From: Burkholderiales bacterium
Lineage (GTDB): Bacteria; Pseudomonadota; Gammaproteobacteria; Burkholderiales; SG8-41
Direction: 5' to 3'
DNA: 64,000 nucleotides
NCBI GenBank assembly: GCA_020854035.1
Contig: JADZGE010000024.1
Location: 124,001 to 188,000 of the forward strand
How positions within the stretch are numbered: the stretch's first letter is position 1; the number at the start of each line of letters is the position of its first letter. The notes beneath the pieces were generated by a model, which made no database searches, was not told the origin of the DNA, and saw only the letters and a program-made list of their open reading frames with translations. The position numbers and the translations under genes were made by a program. Below, one piece after another: positions 43,385 through 52,185 of this stretch.

Positions 43385-44582
43385 TCGCGGCGCCGCCCGC
43401 GGCGGTCAACGCGACCACCTGCCACGCGGGGCGCTTCCAGAAAACGAGCAGCACGAACCCCGCGAGCGCGAGCCCGAAGTCGGCCGAATTGCGGATGGCG
43501 TTCGTCCACACCGGCTGGTAGAGGAAGGCGAGCAGCATTCCCACGACGGCGGCGTTCACGCCGACGAGCGCCGAGCGCATCGGCCGCAACCGCCGCAGGT
43601 CGTCCCAGAACGGAAGCGTGCCGACCACGAGCAGGAACGAGGAGGCGAAGATGCCGGCCGTGCAGATGACCGCGCCGATCCAGCCGTTCGGCTGAACGCT
43701 CGAGACCGTGCCGAGGTATGCGGCGAAGGTGAAGAGCGGCCCCGGGACGGCCTGCGCGGCGCCGTAGCCCGCGAAAAACGCCTCGTTCGAGACCCATCCC
43801 GGGGGACCTACCTCGACCTGCAACAGCGGCAGCACGACGTTCCCGCCGCCGAAGACGAGCGAGCCCGCGCGGTAGAAACTGTCGAGGAGCGCGATCGCCT
43901 GCGAGGGGTCCGCGGCCCGCAGCGCGGGCAGGGCGAGGAGCAGGCCGAAGAAGACGGCGAGTGCGGCGAGGGCCGCGGTGCGACTCACCCTTGCGCCGAT
44001 CGCGACGTGTCCTTCGTCCGCGTTCGACTGGAGGAGCAGCCAGCCGGCAAGCCCGCCGGCCAAGATCGCGCCGATGAACCCGGCGGGCGTCGGCCAGCTC
44101 ATGACCGCGAGGGCGGCGAGCGCCGCAAGCGTGACGCGCGGCGCGTCGGGCGTGAGGTTGCGGGCCATTCCCCACAGCGCCTGCGCGATGACCGGCACCG
44201 CGACGACGGTGAGACCGTGCAGCCAGGCGAGATCGATCCGGCTCCCCAGCGCGATGACGCCGTAGCCGAAGAGGATCAGCGCCAGTGCGGACGGCGTGGT
44301 GAAGCCGAGCCAGGCGGCGAAAGCGCCGGGCAGCCCCGCCTGGGCGAGTCCGATGCCGATGCCGACCTTGCTGCTCGTGGGGCCCGGCGTGAACTGGCAG
44401 AGCGCAACGAGATCCGCGTAGGCGCGGTCGGTGATCCACTTGCGGCGGGCGACGAACTCGTCGCGAAAGTAGCCGAGGTGCGCGATCGGCCCGCCGAACG
44501 AGGTGAGGCCGAGCCTGAGAAACACCCGGAATACCGACCACGCGGACGCGCGCCCCTCCGCGTTCGCTCCCGATTGCGACAT
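43368..44582 (-). CDS. chrA: Chromate efflux transporter ChrA (two-domain)
   Basis: A 404-residue membrane protein with two homologous CHR domains. The first has FLRLGLTSFGGPIAHLGYFR, VALCQFTPGPTSSKVGIGIG; the second has FYRAGSLVFGGGNVVLPLLQ, FAGYGAAQAVPGPLFTFAAY. These are the FGGP, Q-PGP and FGGG motifs of long-chain CHR proteins. Start ATG 44582 was set by the MSQSGANAEGR leader. A PadR-type regulator is divergent 95 bp away, likely its controller. Intact. Confidence 0.92.
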   Translation of the reverse strand: MSQSGANAEGRASAWSVFRVFLRLGLTSFGGPIAHLGYFRDEFVARRKWITDRAYADLVALCQFTPGPTSSKVGIGIGLAQAGLPGAFAAWLGFTTPSALALILFGYGVIALGSRIDLAWLHGLTVVAVPVIAQALWGMARNLTPDAPRVTLAALAALAVMSWPTPAGFIGAILAGGLAGWLLLQSNADEGHVAIGARVSRTAALAALAVFFGLLLALPALRAADPSQAIALLDSFYRAGSLVFGGGNVVLPLLQVEVGPPGWVSNEAFFAGYGAAQAVPGPLFTFAAYLGTVSSVQPNGWIGAVICTAGIFASSFLLVVGTLPFWDDLRRLRPMRSALVGVNAAVVGMLLAFLYQPVWTNAIRNSADFGLALAGFVLLVFWKRPAWQVVALTAAGGAAIKALS

Positions 44583-44659
44583 CGCGGTTTCCCTCTGTCG
44601 AGGCCGCGCGCCCGGTCCTACAATGGCGGCGCGCGCGCGTGGCATCGACGAATCGCTGT

Positions 44660-44678
44660 ATCGTATCACCATAACGAT
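44660..44678. promoter_or_regulatory. Dyad at the padR start (possible PadR operator)
   Basis: ATCGT-N9-ACGAT overlaps the ATG of the PadR gene and faces chrA across the divergent gap. PadR proteins usually bind palindromes in their own promoters; a site over the start codon would repress translation entry or transcription. Assignment is inferred. Confidence 0.4.
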
Positions 44679-44994
44679 GGATAACAGCATTGCGCGAGAC
44701 GTGTTCCTCGCGTTCGTGCGAGTGCACATCCTGCATCCCGCGGCGCGCGAGCCCGTGTTCGGGCTGGAGATGATCGGGAAACTCGCGCGCCACGGCCGCA
44801 AGTTGAGCCCCGGCACGCTCTATCCCATCCTCCACGGTCTGGAGGAGTCGGGGCTCCTCGTCTCCAGCATCAGGGTGGTGGAGGGCAAGACGCGCAAGTA
44901 CTACCGGGCGACGGCGAAGGGGAAGAGGGTGCTCGCCGAGGCGCGGGAGAGAATCGGCGAGCTGACGCGGGAAATACTGGAAGGCGGGCGGTAG
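44677..44994 (+). CDS. PadR-family transcriptional regulator
   Basis: A 105-residue winged-helix repressor: [80 protein letters not shown]. It is the short PadR type (s1) without a large C-terminal domain. ATG 44677 fits the helix start; the longer open frame overlaps chrA and was rejected. Position suggests control of chrA or of itself. Confidence 0.85.
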   Translation: MDNSIARDVFLAFVRVHILHPAAREPVFGLEMIGKLARHGRKLSPGTLYPILHGLEESGLLVSSIRVVEGKTRKYYRATAKGKRVLAEARERIGELTREILEGGR

Positions 44995-45031
44995 CGGGCG
45001 CGAGCCGCGCGGCCCGGCGGCGAATGCGCCG

Positions 45032-45232
45032 TCAGTCCGCCAGCACGAGCGTCAGCGCGCCGACGCCGAAGAAGAGCGTTGCGGCGGTGCCGCGCAGCAT
45101 GCCGAGCGTGGTGCCGGCGACGACGGCGCCGATCGCGGCGTACTTCGCGGCGAGCGCCACGGTCGCGATCTGGGTCTTGTCTCCGATCTCGGCAAGTGCC
45201 ACGAGCCCGGTCGACGCGAGGAAGGCTTCCAT
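45032..45232 (-). pseudogene. Truncated GDT1/TMEM165-type cation exchanger
   Basis: A 66-residue remnant. Intact family members are about 190 residues with two copies of E-x-G-D-K-T; here one remains ([20 protein letters not shown]), with N-terminal character before the motif and second-repeat character after it ([16 protein letters not shown]), as if recombination between repeats removed the middle. The tail then jumps to [11 protein letters not shown]. Six helices cannot form. It is probably dead. Confidence 0.65.
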
Positions 45233-45356
45233 CGGTGACGGAGTGAATCGTAGCACGCCTCGCCGGCATGCGAGCGGATTTCGCTGCGGGCGGGGTCCGG
45301 GCATGATCCGGCGACGATGCCGCCGGCGTGATGCGCCGGGCCGTACCGGGGAGAGC

Positions 45357-48300
45357 ATGGCCGCGATTCCGGACAACGCCGTGGATCGGTTCATCGAGCG
45401 CTGGCGCGCCGCGACCGGTCCGGAGCGCGCCAACTACCAACTTTTCGTGCACGATCTGTGCACGCTTCTCGATCTCCCGACTCCGGAGCCGGCGCGCGAG
45501 GATACCCGCGAGAACGCCTACGTGTTCGAGCGGCGCGTGACCTTCCGGCACGGTGACGGCACCGAATCAGCCGGATACATCGACTGCTACCGGCGCGGCG
45601 CGTTTGTGCTGGAAGCGAAGAAGGTGCGCAAAGCCGGGGGCGGCGCCTACGACGACGCGTTGCTGCGGGCGCGTGGACAGGCCGAGCAGTACGCCCGCGC
45701 ACTGCCGGCGGCCGAGGGACGCCCGCCGTTTGTGATCGTGGCGGACGTGGGCGGCGCGATCGAGCTATACGCGGAGTTCAGCCGGTCCGGCGCCACCTAT
45801 ACCCCGTATCCCGACCCCCGCTCGCACCGCATCCAGCTCGGCGACCTTGCGGACGAGGCCGCGCGCGCGCGGCTGCGGGCCGTCTGGCTCGATCCGCAGT
45901 CGCTCGATCCGACGCGGCAGTCGGCGAAGGTCACCCGCGAGGTGGCCGAGCGGCTGGCCGAAGTCGCCAGGGTACTGGAAGCGGCGGGAAACGCGCCGGA
46001 GACCGTGGCGGCGTTTCTCTCCCGGTGTCTCTTCTCGATGTTTGCCGAGGACGTGGGACTGCTGCCGAAGCGCGCCTTCGTCGATCTTCTCGAAAGCATC
46101 AAGGGCAACGCGGCGCAGGTCGTGCCGCTAGTGGGCGAGCTGTGGCGCGCGATGGACCGCGGGGATTTCTCCACGGCCGTGCGCGTGGACCTCATCCGCT
46201 TCAACGGCAAGCTCTTCAAGAACCCCCAGGTCCTGCCCTTGACGCGCGAGCAAATCGAGCCGCTGCTCTCGGCCGCGCGGGCCAACTGGCGAGAAGTGGA
46301 GCCCGCGATCTTCGGCACGCTGCTGGAGCGCGCGCTCGATCCCGCCGAGCGCCACGCGCTGGGGGCGCACTACACGCCGCGCGCTTACGTCGAGCGCCTC
46401 GTGCTGCCGACCATCGTCGAGCCGCTGCGGGAGGACTGGAAGAACGCGCAGGCCGCGGCGCTGGTGCTGGCCGGCGAGGGAAAGCTCGAAGAGGCTCGGC
46501 GGGAGGTGCGGGAGTTCCTGAGACGCCTGTGCGAAGTGCGCGTGCTCGACCCGGCGTGCGGGTCGGGCAACTTCCTCTACGTTACGCTGGAGCATCTCAA
46601 GCGCCTCGAAGGCGAGGTGCTGAACCAGCTGGACGAGCTGGGCGACACGCAGGGGCGGCTGGAGCTGCAGGGCGTGTCGGTGGACCCACACCAGCTCCTC
46701 GGGATCGAACTCAATCCACGCGCCGCCGAGATCGCGGAGATGGTGCTATGGATCGGCTACCTCCAGTGGCACTTCCGCACGCGCGGGCAGGTGATGCCGC
46801 CGCTGCCGGTGCTCAAGGACTTTCACAATATCGAGTGCCGCGACGCGGTGCTGGCCTACGACCGCGTGGAGTTCGTCACCGACGAGCGCGGCGTGCCCGC
46901 CTCCCGCTGGGACGGGAAGACGATGAAGAAGAACCCGTTTACCGGGGAGGACGTGCCGGACGAGACGGCGCGGGTACCGGTGGAGCGGTACGTGAATGCG
47001 CGGAAGGCCGAGTGGCCGGCGGCGGATTTCGTGGTGGGGAATCCGCCGTTTATTGGAGCCGGTTCCATGCGCGCGGCCTTGGGCGACGGTTATACCGAGG
47101 CTGTACGCGGTAGCTGGGCAGAAGTCTCAGAATCCACCGATTTCGTGATGTATTGGTGGAACAAGGCGGCGGAGCTTGCACGATCCGGCGGCGTGCGGCG
47201 GTTCGGCTTCATCACGACCAACAGCTTGAGGCAGACGTTCAACCGGCGCGTGATCGAGCGGCACTTGGGTGCGAAGCTGCCGCTCTCGCTTGCGTTTGTC
47301 GTGCCGGACCATCCGTGGGTGGACAGCAGCGACGGTGCGGCCGTGCGGATCGCAATGACTGTCGGGACCACAGGCACCGGACCGGGCGTTGTCCTTCAGT
47401 CGCGAGAAGAGGCGCCAGCCGGAGACGGGGCTGTAGACGTAACATTCGTCCGCAGGGTGGGTACGGTCAATCCGGATTTGACGACCGGGGCGAACGTGAC
47501 ATCGGCCTCGGCGCTGAAGTCCAATGCGTCGATCAGTTCGCCTGGAGTGAAGCTGCATGGCGCGGGATTCATTGTGACGCAGCAGGATGCAATGCAGCTC
47601 GGACTCGGGCACGTGCGGGGTCTCGACCATTACTTGCGCGAGTACCGGAACGGGCGCGACCTGACCGACAGACCCCGCAACGTCCGGGTAATCGACCTGT
47701 ACGGACTTTCTGCCGACGAAGTCAGACGCCGTTTCCCGGCGGTGTACCAGTTGGTTCTGGAGAAAGTCAAGCCAGAGCGCGATGCGAAAGCGCACACGAA
47801 AGATGGAGCTGGCTACGCACGCTACTGGTGGATCCACGGCAAGCCGCGGACCGAGCTTCGCCCTCTCTTGGCCAGCCTTGAGCGCTACATCGCGACCGTC
47901 GAGACTGCCAAGCACCGGACGTTTCAGTTTCTCGACAAGTCGATCCTGCCTGACAACATGTTGATCGCTATCGCGCTCGCAGATGCGTATTTTCTTGGAG
48001 TGATGTCGAGCGTAATTCACGGTATTTGGGCTCTTGCAACGGGAGGGCGACTCGGGGTCGGGAACGATCCGCGGTACAACAAGACCCGCTGCTTCGAGAC
48101 CTTTCCGTTTCCTGCGGCTAATCCCGAACAACAAGCGCGCATCCGCGACCTTGCCGAACAGCTTGACGCCCACCGCAAGCGCCAGCAGGCGCAGCATCCC
48201 GATCTCACGCTGACCGGCATGTACAACGTACTGGAGAAGTTGAAGATCGGCGAGCCGCTGACGGCGAAGGAGAAGGTGATCCACGAGCAGGGGCTCGTCG

Positions 48301-48926
48301 CCGTGCTGAAGACGCTGCACGGCGAGCTGGATCGCGTGGTGCTGGCGGCGTACGGCTGGGGCGATCTCGTGCCGTTGTTGGAGGTGGTGAATGGAAACGC
48401 CCCCCCACCCCAGCCCTCCCCCGCGAGGGGGGAGGGCGCAGGTACTGCTGCGAGAGGGGAGGGAGGTGAATCTGGCGCGAGGGAGGCGGGAGGCGCGCTG
48501 AGCAGTCGTGAAGAGGCGAAGCGGGCGCTGGACGATGCGCTGCTCGAACGGCTGGTGGCACTGAACGCCGAGCGGGCGGCTGAGGAGAAACGCGGGCTCG
48601 TGCGCTGGCTGCGGCCGGAGTTCCAGATTCCCGCGTCGGGCAAACCGCAGGCGCCCGCGCCCGAGCAGGCCGAGATCGACGTAGGCGAGAAGACTGCTCC
48701 TGCCGCGCCGGCAAAGCGCCGACCGTGGCCCGCCACGCTGCCCGAGCAGGTGAAGGCCGTCGGGGAGGTGCTTGCCGCCGCGCGCGGGCCGATGAACGAG
48801 GACGCCATCGCCGCGAACTTCGCCGGCCGCGGGCCGTGGCGGCGGCGGCTGCCGCAGATCGTGGAGACGCTGGTCGCCGTCGGGCGCGTGCGGCGGGGCA
48901 GGGACGGGGTCGCGGTTACCGCGTGA
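45357..48926 (+). CDS. Single-chain type IIG (MmeI-like) restriction-modification enzyme
   Basis: A 1189-residue protein. N-terminal PD-(D/E)xK-type nuclease: Asp76 in GYIDCYRRG and Glu86-x-Lys88 in [11 protein letters not shown] helical linker leads to an N6-adenine methyltransferase core with [19 protein letters not shown] (about 395) and [13 protein letters not shown] (about 560), then a target-recognition region (residues about 600-920). The C-terminal part has an in-frame repeat insertion ([12 protein letters not shown], about 1015) before coiled and winged-helix-like ends. Cutting and protection in one chain needs no partner gene. Flanked by decayed genes and a toxin-antitoxin pair, as expected for a mobile defence site. 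Confidence 0.85.
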   Translation: MAAIPDNAVDRFIERWRAATGPERANYQLFVHDLCTLLDLPTPEPAREDTRENAYVFERRVTFRHGDGTESAGYIDCYRRGAFVLEAKKVRKAGGGAYDDALLRARGQAEQYARALPAAEGRPPFVIVADVGGAIELYAEFSRSGATYTPYPDPRSHRIQLGDLADEAARARLRAVWLDPQSLDPTRQSAKVTREVAERLAEVARVLEAAGNAPETVAAFLSRCLFSMFAEDVGLLPKRAFVDLLESIKGNAAQVVPLVGELWRAMDRGDFSTAVRVDLIRFNGKLFKNPQVLPLTREQIEPLLSAARANWREVEPAIFGTLLERALDPAERHALGAHYTPRAYVERLVLPTIVEPLREDWKNAQAAALVLAGEGKLEEARREVREFLRRLCEVRVLDPACGSGNFLYVTLEHLKRLEGEVLNQLDELGDTQGRLELQGVSVDPHQLLGIELNPRAAEIAEMVLWIGYLQWHFRTRGQVMPPLPVLKDFHNIECRDAVLAYDRVEFVTDERGVPASRWDGKTMKKNPFTGEDVPDETARVPVERYVNARKAEWPAADFVVGNPPFIGAGSMRAALGDGYTEAVRGSWAEVSESTDFVMYWWNKAAELARSGGVRRFGFITTNSLRQTFNRRVIERHLGAKLPLSLAFVVPDHPWVDSSDGAAVRIAMTVGTTGTGPGVVLQSREEAPAGDGAVDVTFVRRVGTVNPDLTTGANVTSASALKSNASISSPGVKLHGAGFIVTQQDAMQLGLGHVRGLDHYLREYRNGRDLTDRPRNVRVIDLYGLSADEVRRRFPAVYQLVLEKVKPERDAKAHTKDGAGYARYWWIHGKPRTELRPLLASLERYIATVETAKHRTFQFLDKSILPDNMLIAIALADAYFLGVMSSVIHGIWALATGGRLGVGNDPRYNKTRCFETFPFPAANPEQQARIRDLAEQLDAHRKRQQAQHPDLTLTGMYNVLEKLKIGEPLTAKEKVIHEQGLVAVLKTLHGELDRVVLAAYGWGDLVPLLEVVNGNAPPPQPSPARGEGAGTAARGEGGESGAREAGGALSSREEAKRALDDALLERLVALNAERAAEEKRGLVRWLRPEFQIPASGKPQAPAPEQAEIDVGEKTAPAAPAKRRPWPATLPEQVKAVGEVLAAARGPMNEDAIAANFAGRGPWRRRLPQIVETLVAVGRVRRGRDGVAVTA
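48400..48467 (+). repeat. Palindromic repeat inserted in frame in the type IIG gene
   Basis: A C-run followed by CCCTCCCCC-GCGAG-GGGGGAGGG (48414-48436) and a G-rich tail, encoding [12 protein letters not shown] and [10 protein letters not shown]. This motif is a common dispersed intergenic palindrome in high-GC proteobacteria. Here it keeps the frame open, adding roughly 23 residues. Confidence 0.7.
48822..48850 (+). repeat. 29-bp direct repeat, copy 1
   Basis: A perfect 29-bp stretch beginning GCCGGCCGCGGG and ending GGCGGCGGCT inside the end of the type IIG gene (protein [10 protein letters not shown]). The identical sequence is at 49254-49282, 432 bp downstream, outside any gene. Confidence 0.8.
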
Positions 48927-49112
48927 CGAGCGCCCGGTTCAGTTGCCGGAGTACGGTACGCACGAGACGGTCATGAGGTTGGCCGATGCCGCCCCGCCGA
49001 TGGCAGCGTTCACGTCATGATCGATTGGTCGACTCGTTGAGTGGGTTCCCGGCGTCGCGATGGTGCGGGCTCGCGCGGTGCTGGAGCACGCAGCGCGCTC
49101 GCCCCCGCCTGG

Positions 49113-49172
49113 GTGCGCGTATTGTTCGACCAGGGTACTCCGGTGCCGCCGCGCCGGACGCTGGTGCGGTGG
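49113..49172 (+). pseudogene. N-terminal remnant of a DUF5615/PIN-like toxin
   Basis: The frame reads VRVLFDQGTPVPPRRTLVRW. LFDQGTPVP is a typical opening of DUF5615 PIN-like proteins, whose Asp is a metal ligand. The rest of the family sequence does not follow and no start codon with a ribosome site is seen. It is a short relic next to an intact HicBA pair. Confidence 0.45.
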
Positions 49173-49253
49173 ATGTCGCGATGCCGGGAAGCTGCGTTGA
49201 GATTGAAATTCCATGAGACCCGCCAACGCCCGCTTGCGTCGGACGCGCTGATT

Positions 49254-49282
49254 GCCGGCCGCGGGCCGTGGCGGCGGCGGCT
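49254..49282 (+). repeat. 29-bp direct repeat, copy 2
   Basis: Perfect copy of 48822-48850 in non-coding DNA just before the HicB gene. The flanks differ, so it marks a small duplication or a recombination junction. Confidence 0.8.
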
Positions 49283-49337
49283 TGTCGTTTGCCGCGCGCG
49301 GTTGCGGGATGCCGGAAGCCGGCCATAGAATGGACAC

Positions 49338-49541
49338 ATGAAGCTCAGGCTGATCGTTCAGTTCGACTCCGACGCGCGGCGCTGGTCCGCCGTGTTTCCC
49401 GAATTGCCCGGCTGCGCGACGGCGGGAGACACCGAAGAGGAAGCGATCAGCAATGCGAAGGAGGCGCTCGCCTTGTGGTTCGAGCCCTCGGACGTCCCGC
49501 TCGACAAGGATGCGAAGGTGCTGGAAGTCGCCCTGCCGTGA
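49338..49541 (+). CDS. hicB: HicB-family antitoxin
   Basis: A 67-residue protein with the partial RNase H-like HicB fold: LRLIVQFDSDARRWSAVFPE, LPGCATAGDTEEEAISNAKE, ALALWF. Its TGA overlaps the GTG of the HicA gene by 4 bp. No C-terminal DNA-binding domain is present, so this is the short type. It neutralises the mRNA-cleaving HicA and usually comes second in HicAB operons; antitoxin-first order also occurs. Confidence 0.85.
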   Translation: MKLRLIVQFDSDARRWSAVFPELPGCATAGDTEEEAISNAKEALALWFEPSDVPLDKDAKVLEVALP

Positions 49542-49756
49542 GCCCGCATTTCCCGGTCTGCAACGCCCGGGATGTGGTTCGCGCGCTGCGGCAGCACGGT
49601 TTCGTGCTTGCCGGGCAGTCGGGCAGTCATCAGAAGTGGCGCCACCCCAATGGCCGTCAGGTCATCGTCGCGGTGCACGGAAACAAGCCCATTCCCATCG
49701 GTACCCTCAAGAGCATCGTCGAGGCCAGCGGTCTCGATCCGGAGGAGTTTCGCTGA
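49538..49756 (+). CDS. hicA: HicA-family mRNA interferase toxin
   Basis: A 72-residue double-stranded-RNA-binding-fold toxin, GTG start at 49538. Signatures: ARDVVRALRQHGFVLAGQSG, SHQKWRHPNGRQVIVAVHG with the catalytic His of GSH-x-K, and IPIGTLKSIVEASGLDPEEF. It cuts mRNA until HicB binds it. Full length and intact, directly coupled to hicB. Confidence 0.88.
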   Translation: MSPHFPVCNARDVVRALRQHGFVLAGQSGSHQKWRHPNGRQVIVAVHGNKPIPIGTLKSIVEASGLDPEEFR

Positions 49757-50075
49757 TACCCGGCTCTGCCGGGACGAGTCTTGCTTCCGCCCGTGGCAAT
49801 GGGCCGCGAGGAAGGAGACGGACCGAGGTCCATGACGCGCTCCAACCGGGGATGGCGGCGCTCCGCCTTGCCGGTCGCGGGCCACGCGCCATAGAATCCC
49901 CGAATGGAATTCAGCCTGGTCGCACGGAAACAGATTGACCCTCACCGGCGCCCTGAAAGGCATCGATCCGAACGGAACAGGCTCGCGGCACGCCGGCGGG
50001 TTCCCGGAAGCGAGGGGGCCGAACGCCACGCCGGGCGGTAGCGCCGGCGATCCGGATCGACCGGGGGGCGGGAGC
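49757..50075. other. Gap between HicA and a methyltransferase gene
   Basis: About 320 bp in which I see no supported gene, hairpin terminator or regulator box. An open frame into the next gene's start (from 49935) is Gly/Pro-rich and not conserved in character. Confidence 0.4.
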
Positions 50076-50675
50076 ATGACGCCGAACTTCAGCGTCGATT
50101 TCTTCGACACGCAGTTCCGCCGGCAGGTCGCGGGCGGTGACTACGTTCTCAACCCGTTCGAGAAGGTGGCGTTGCAGTTCCTGCGCGGGCGCGTGCTCGA
50201 CTACGGCTGCGGGCTCGGCAACCTCGCGGTGGAGGCGGCGCGCCGGGGCCACGAAGTCGTCGCCGTGGACGCGAGCGCCGCCGCGATCGCGCGAATCCGG
50301 GACGTGGCACGCGCGGAGCGGCTGAAACTCGACGGGATCGAGGCGGAAATCGGGACCTGGGCGATCCCCGGAAGCTTCGACACGATCGCCGCCATCGGGC
50401 TCTTCATGTTCTTCCCGCGCGAGACGGCGCTCTCGCTGCTGCGTGGCATGCAGGAGCACGTGGCGCCGGGCGGCATCGCGATCGTCAACGTGCTCGTCGA
50501 AGGCACGACCTTCATGGGCATGTTCGAGGCCGGCCACTACTGCCTGTTCGGGCGGGAGGAGCTGCGCGAACGGTTCGCGGGCTGGAGAGTGCTCCACCAT
50601 GCGTTCGACGGCTTCGACGCGCCGGAGGGCACCAGGAAGGAGTTCGCGACCATCGTGGCCGAGATGATCGCCTGA
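50076..50675 (+). CDS. TehB-like class I SAM-dependent methyltransferase
   Basis: A 199-residue soluble methyltransferase: VLDYGCGLGNLAVEAARRGH (SAM loop), HEVVAVDASAAAIARIRDVA, TIAAIGLFMFFPRETALSLL, HVAPGGIAIVNVLVEGTTF. The layout resembles TehB/tellurite- or thiopurine-type enzymes. The start at 50076 lies just before VDFFDTQFRRQV; the longer open frame is unsupported. It ends 15 bp before the M24-fold gene, with AAGGAGG across the junction. Confidence 0.8.
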   Translation: MTPNFSVDFFDTQFRRQVAGGDYVLNPFEKVALQFLRGRVLDYGCGLGNLAVEAARRGHEVVAVDASAAAIARIRDVARAERLKLDGIEAEIGTWAIPGSFDTIAAIGLFMFFPRETALSLLRGMQEHVAPGGIAIVNVLVEGTTFMGMFEAGHYCLFGREELRERFAGWRVLHHAFDGFDAPEGTRKEFATIVAEMIA

Positions 50676-50690
50676 AGGAGGGTGGTGAAG

Positions 50691-51896
50691 ATGGAACGCG
50701 GTGCGAACGACTGGTGGCCCAGGTTCTCGCGCGAGGAGTACGGGCGGCGCTACGACGCGTTGCGGCGGGCGATGGCCGAACGGGGGCTCGATTGCCTGGC
50801 GGTGTATGGCGCCCCGCTGTTCTTCGGCACGGACCCCGGAGCGCCGAATCTCGTGTATCTCTCGGCCTACGCGCCGGGCCTGCACGGCTACGTCGTTTTC
50901 CCGCGCGAGGGCGATCCGACGCTCGCGATCTACGTTGCCGGACACCTCGCCAATGCTCGCGAGCTGAGCGTGATCGGCGACGTGCGCGGCGGCACCGACC
51001 TCGCGGGCATCATACGCGAACGGGTCCGGGAACTCGGTTGCGAACGCGGGACGATCGGCGTCGTCGGGAATTTCGCCTGGTCCAATGTCTCGGTGCCGCT
51101 GGAGCACCACGAAGCGCTGAAGTCGTACCTTCCCGACGCCAGGATCGAGATCGTGACCGGGTGGTACGAGGAGCACCGGCTCGCGAAGTCCGCCGAAGAG
51201 ATCGAGTTCATGGCGGCCGGCGCGGCGATCTGCGACCGCGCGTTCGACGCTTTCCGCCGGATGGCCGCGCCCGGGGTGACGGACGTTGCGCTGCACAACG
51301 AGGCTTTGCGGGTGGTCCACGCGCAAGGCGGACGCATCGCCTTTGGCCACGTCGGCTCGACGCCGATGCGGGATCCCGGCATGACCTATCCGGGCTTCTA
51401 TCCCACGAATCGCGTCCTGCAGCGGGGGGATGCCGTCATGACCGAGCTGACCGGGGGCTACGGGGGCTACTTCGGCAAGCTCTACACCACGTCGTTCATC
51501 GGGCCGCCGCTGCCCGAGTACGAGCTCATGTTCGAGCTTGCCGCGGAGAGCTACCGGCGGCTCGTCGCGGCGTTGACGCCGGGCATGTGCGGCCGGGACC
51601 TCGCGCCCGCGCTCGCCGGCAAGGCGGCGGATTCCGGCTACAAGCCGATGTCCTTCATCACCGGCTGGAGCACGTACAACAGCCGGCCCGTCCTCTTCTC
51701 GCGACGCAGCGAAGCGGCGGACCGGGAGTTCGAGCTGCGGCCGGGCTACTGCCTCAACGTCGCGGGATGGGTGGTGAGCAACGACGAGCGCAAGGGCGTC
51801 TGGGTCGGCGATACCGTCATCCTGACCGACCAGGGCGCGCGCAGGCTGCACCGCAGCCCGGTCGATCAGCTCGCGGCCAACATACTCGGCGGATGA
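50691..51896 (+). CDS. M24 (creatinase/aminopeptidase-fold) protein lacking usual metal ligands
   Basis: A 401-residue protein with the N-terminal creatinase domain (YDALRRAMAERGLDCLAVYG) and a C-terminal pita-bread domain. In metal-dependent members, the first two Asp lie in GDxVxxDxG and GYxxDxTRT; here the stretch reads GDAVMTELTGGYGGYFGKLY, i.e. Glu and Lys in those places. The GHGIG-type block is also not evident. It may act without metal, as creatinase does, on a small carbon-nitrogen compound. ATG 50691 follows AAGGAGG at 8-bp spacing. Confidence 0.75.
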   Translation: MERGANDWWPRFSREEYGRRYDALRRAMAERGLDCLAVYGAPLFFGTDPGAPNLVYLSAYAPGLHGYVVFPREGDPTLAIYVAGHLANARELSVIGDVRGGTDLAGIIRERVRELGCERGTIGVVGNFAWSNVSVPLEHHEALKSYLPDARIEIVTGWYEEHRLAKSAEEIEFMAAGAAICDRAFDAFRRMAAPGVTDVALHNEALRVVHAQGGRIAFGHVGSTPMRDPGMTYPGFYPTNRVLQRGDAVMTELTGGYGGYFGKLYTTSFIGPPLPEYELMFELAAESYRRLVAALTPGMCGRDLAPALAGKAADSGYKPMSFITGWSTYNSRPVLFSRRSEAADREFELRPGYCLNVAGWVVSNDERKGVWVGDTVILTDQGARRLHRSPVDQLAANILGG

Positions 51897-51913
51897 CGGC
51901 GATCGCACCCGGC

Positions 51914-51953
51914 TTGACATGAATCAAGGGAGCGTTCATCCCGTTTCTATACT
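51914..51953 (+). promoter_or_regulatory. FNR-type class II promoter (box plus -10)
   Basis: TTGACATGAATCAA (51914-51927) with TATACT at 51948-51953. The box centre lies about 41 bp from the expected transcription start, the classic class II FNR/CRP spacing. The next intact gene starts 233 bp later; a gene relic lies directly downstream. Confidence 0.65.
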
Positions 51954-51964
51954 TTGACCGGGGC

Positions 51965-52072
51965 GCTCACCTCTCCGGCAGCGCAGGGCATGAGAAGTCC
52001 ATCGTTCGATTCGTTGCCGCGATGATCGAGGCGTCGCCGGCGCAGGGATCCGTGCGCCTCGGCCTGCAGTGA
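51965..52072 (+). pseudogene. C-terminal remnant of a Gfo/Idh/MocA-type oxidoreductase
   Basis: The frame reads SAGHEKSIVRFVAAMIEASP then QGSVRLGLQ and a TGA stop at 52070. That resembles the closing helix of Gfo/Idh/MocA proteins; the intact downstream gene ends similarly (VVLAAMRSSELGRPVAL). Only the tail is left, directly after the FNR-type promoter, so the body of the gene was deleted. The match is short. Confidence 0.4.
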
Positions 52073-52185
52073 TCGGGGATCGGGAAATGGGCGCGCGTTA
52101 TCAAGGATGCAACCGTGTGGAATGACGCGCGCGGTGGCGGCCGGTGCGGGCGCGGCGCCTCCGGGACGAAAGGTGGAACCCGGGC

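Larger units (their letters stand above)
48927..49337. other. Gap with a decayed DUF5615 fragment and a repeat copy
   Basis: About 410 bp without an intact gene. It holds the DUF5615-like fragment (49113-49172) and the second copy of the 29-bp repeat. The open frames through it do not show family character beyond that. Confidence 0.5.
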
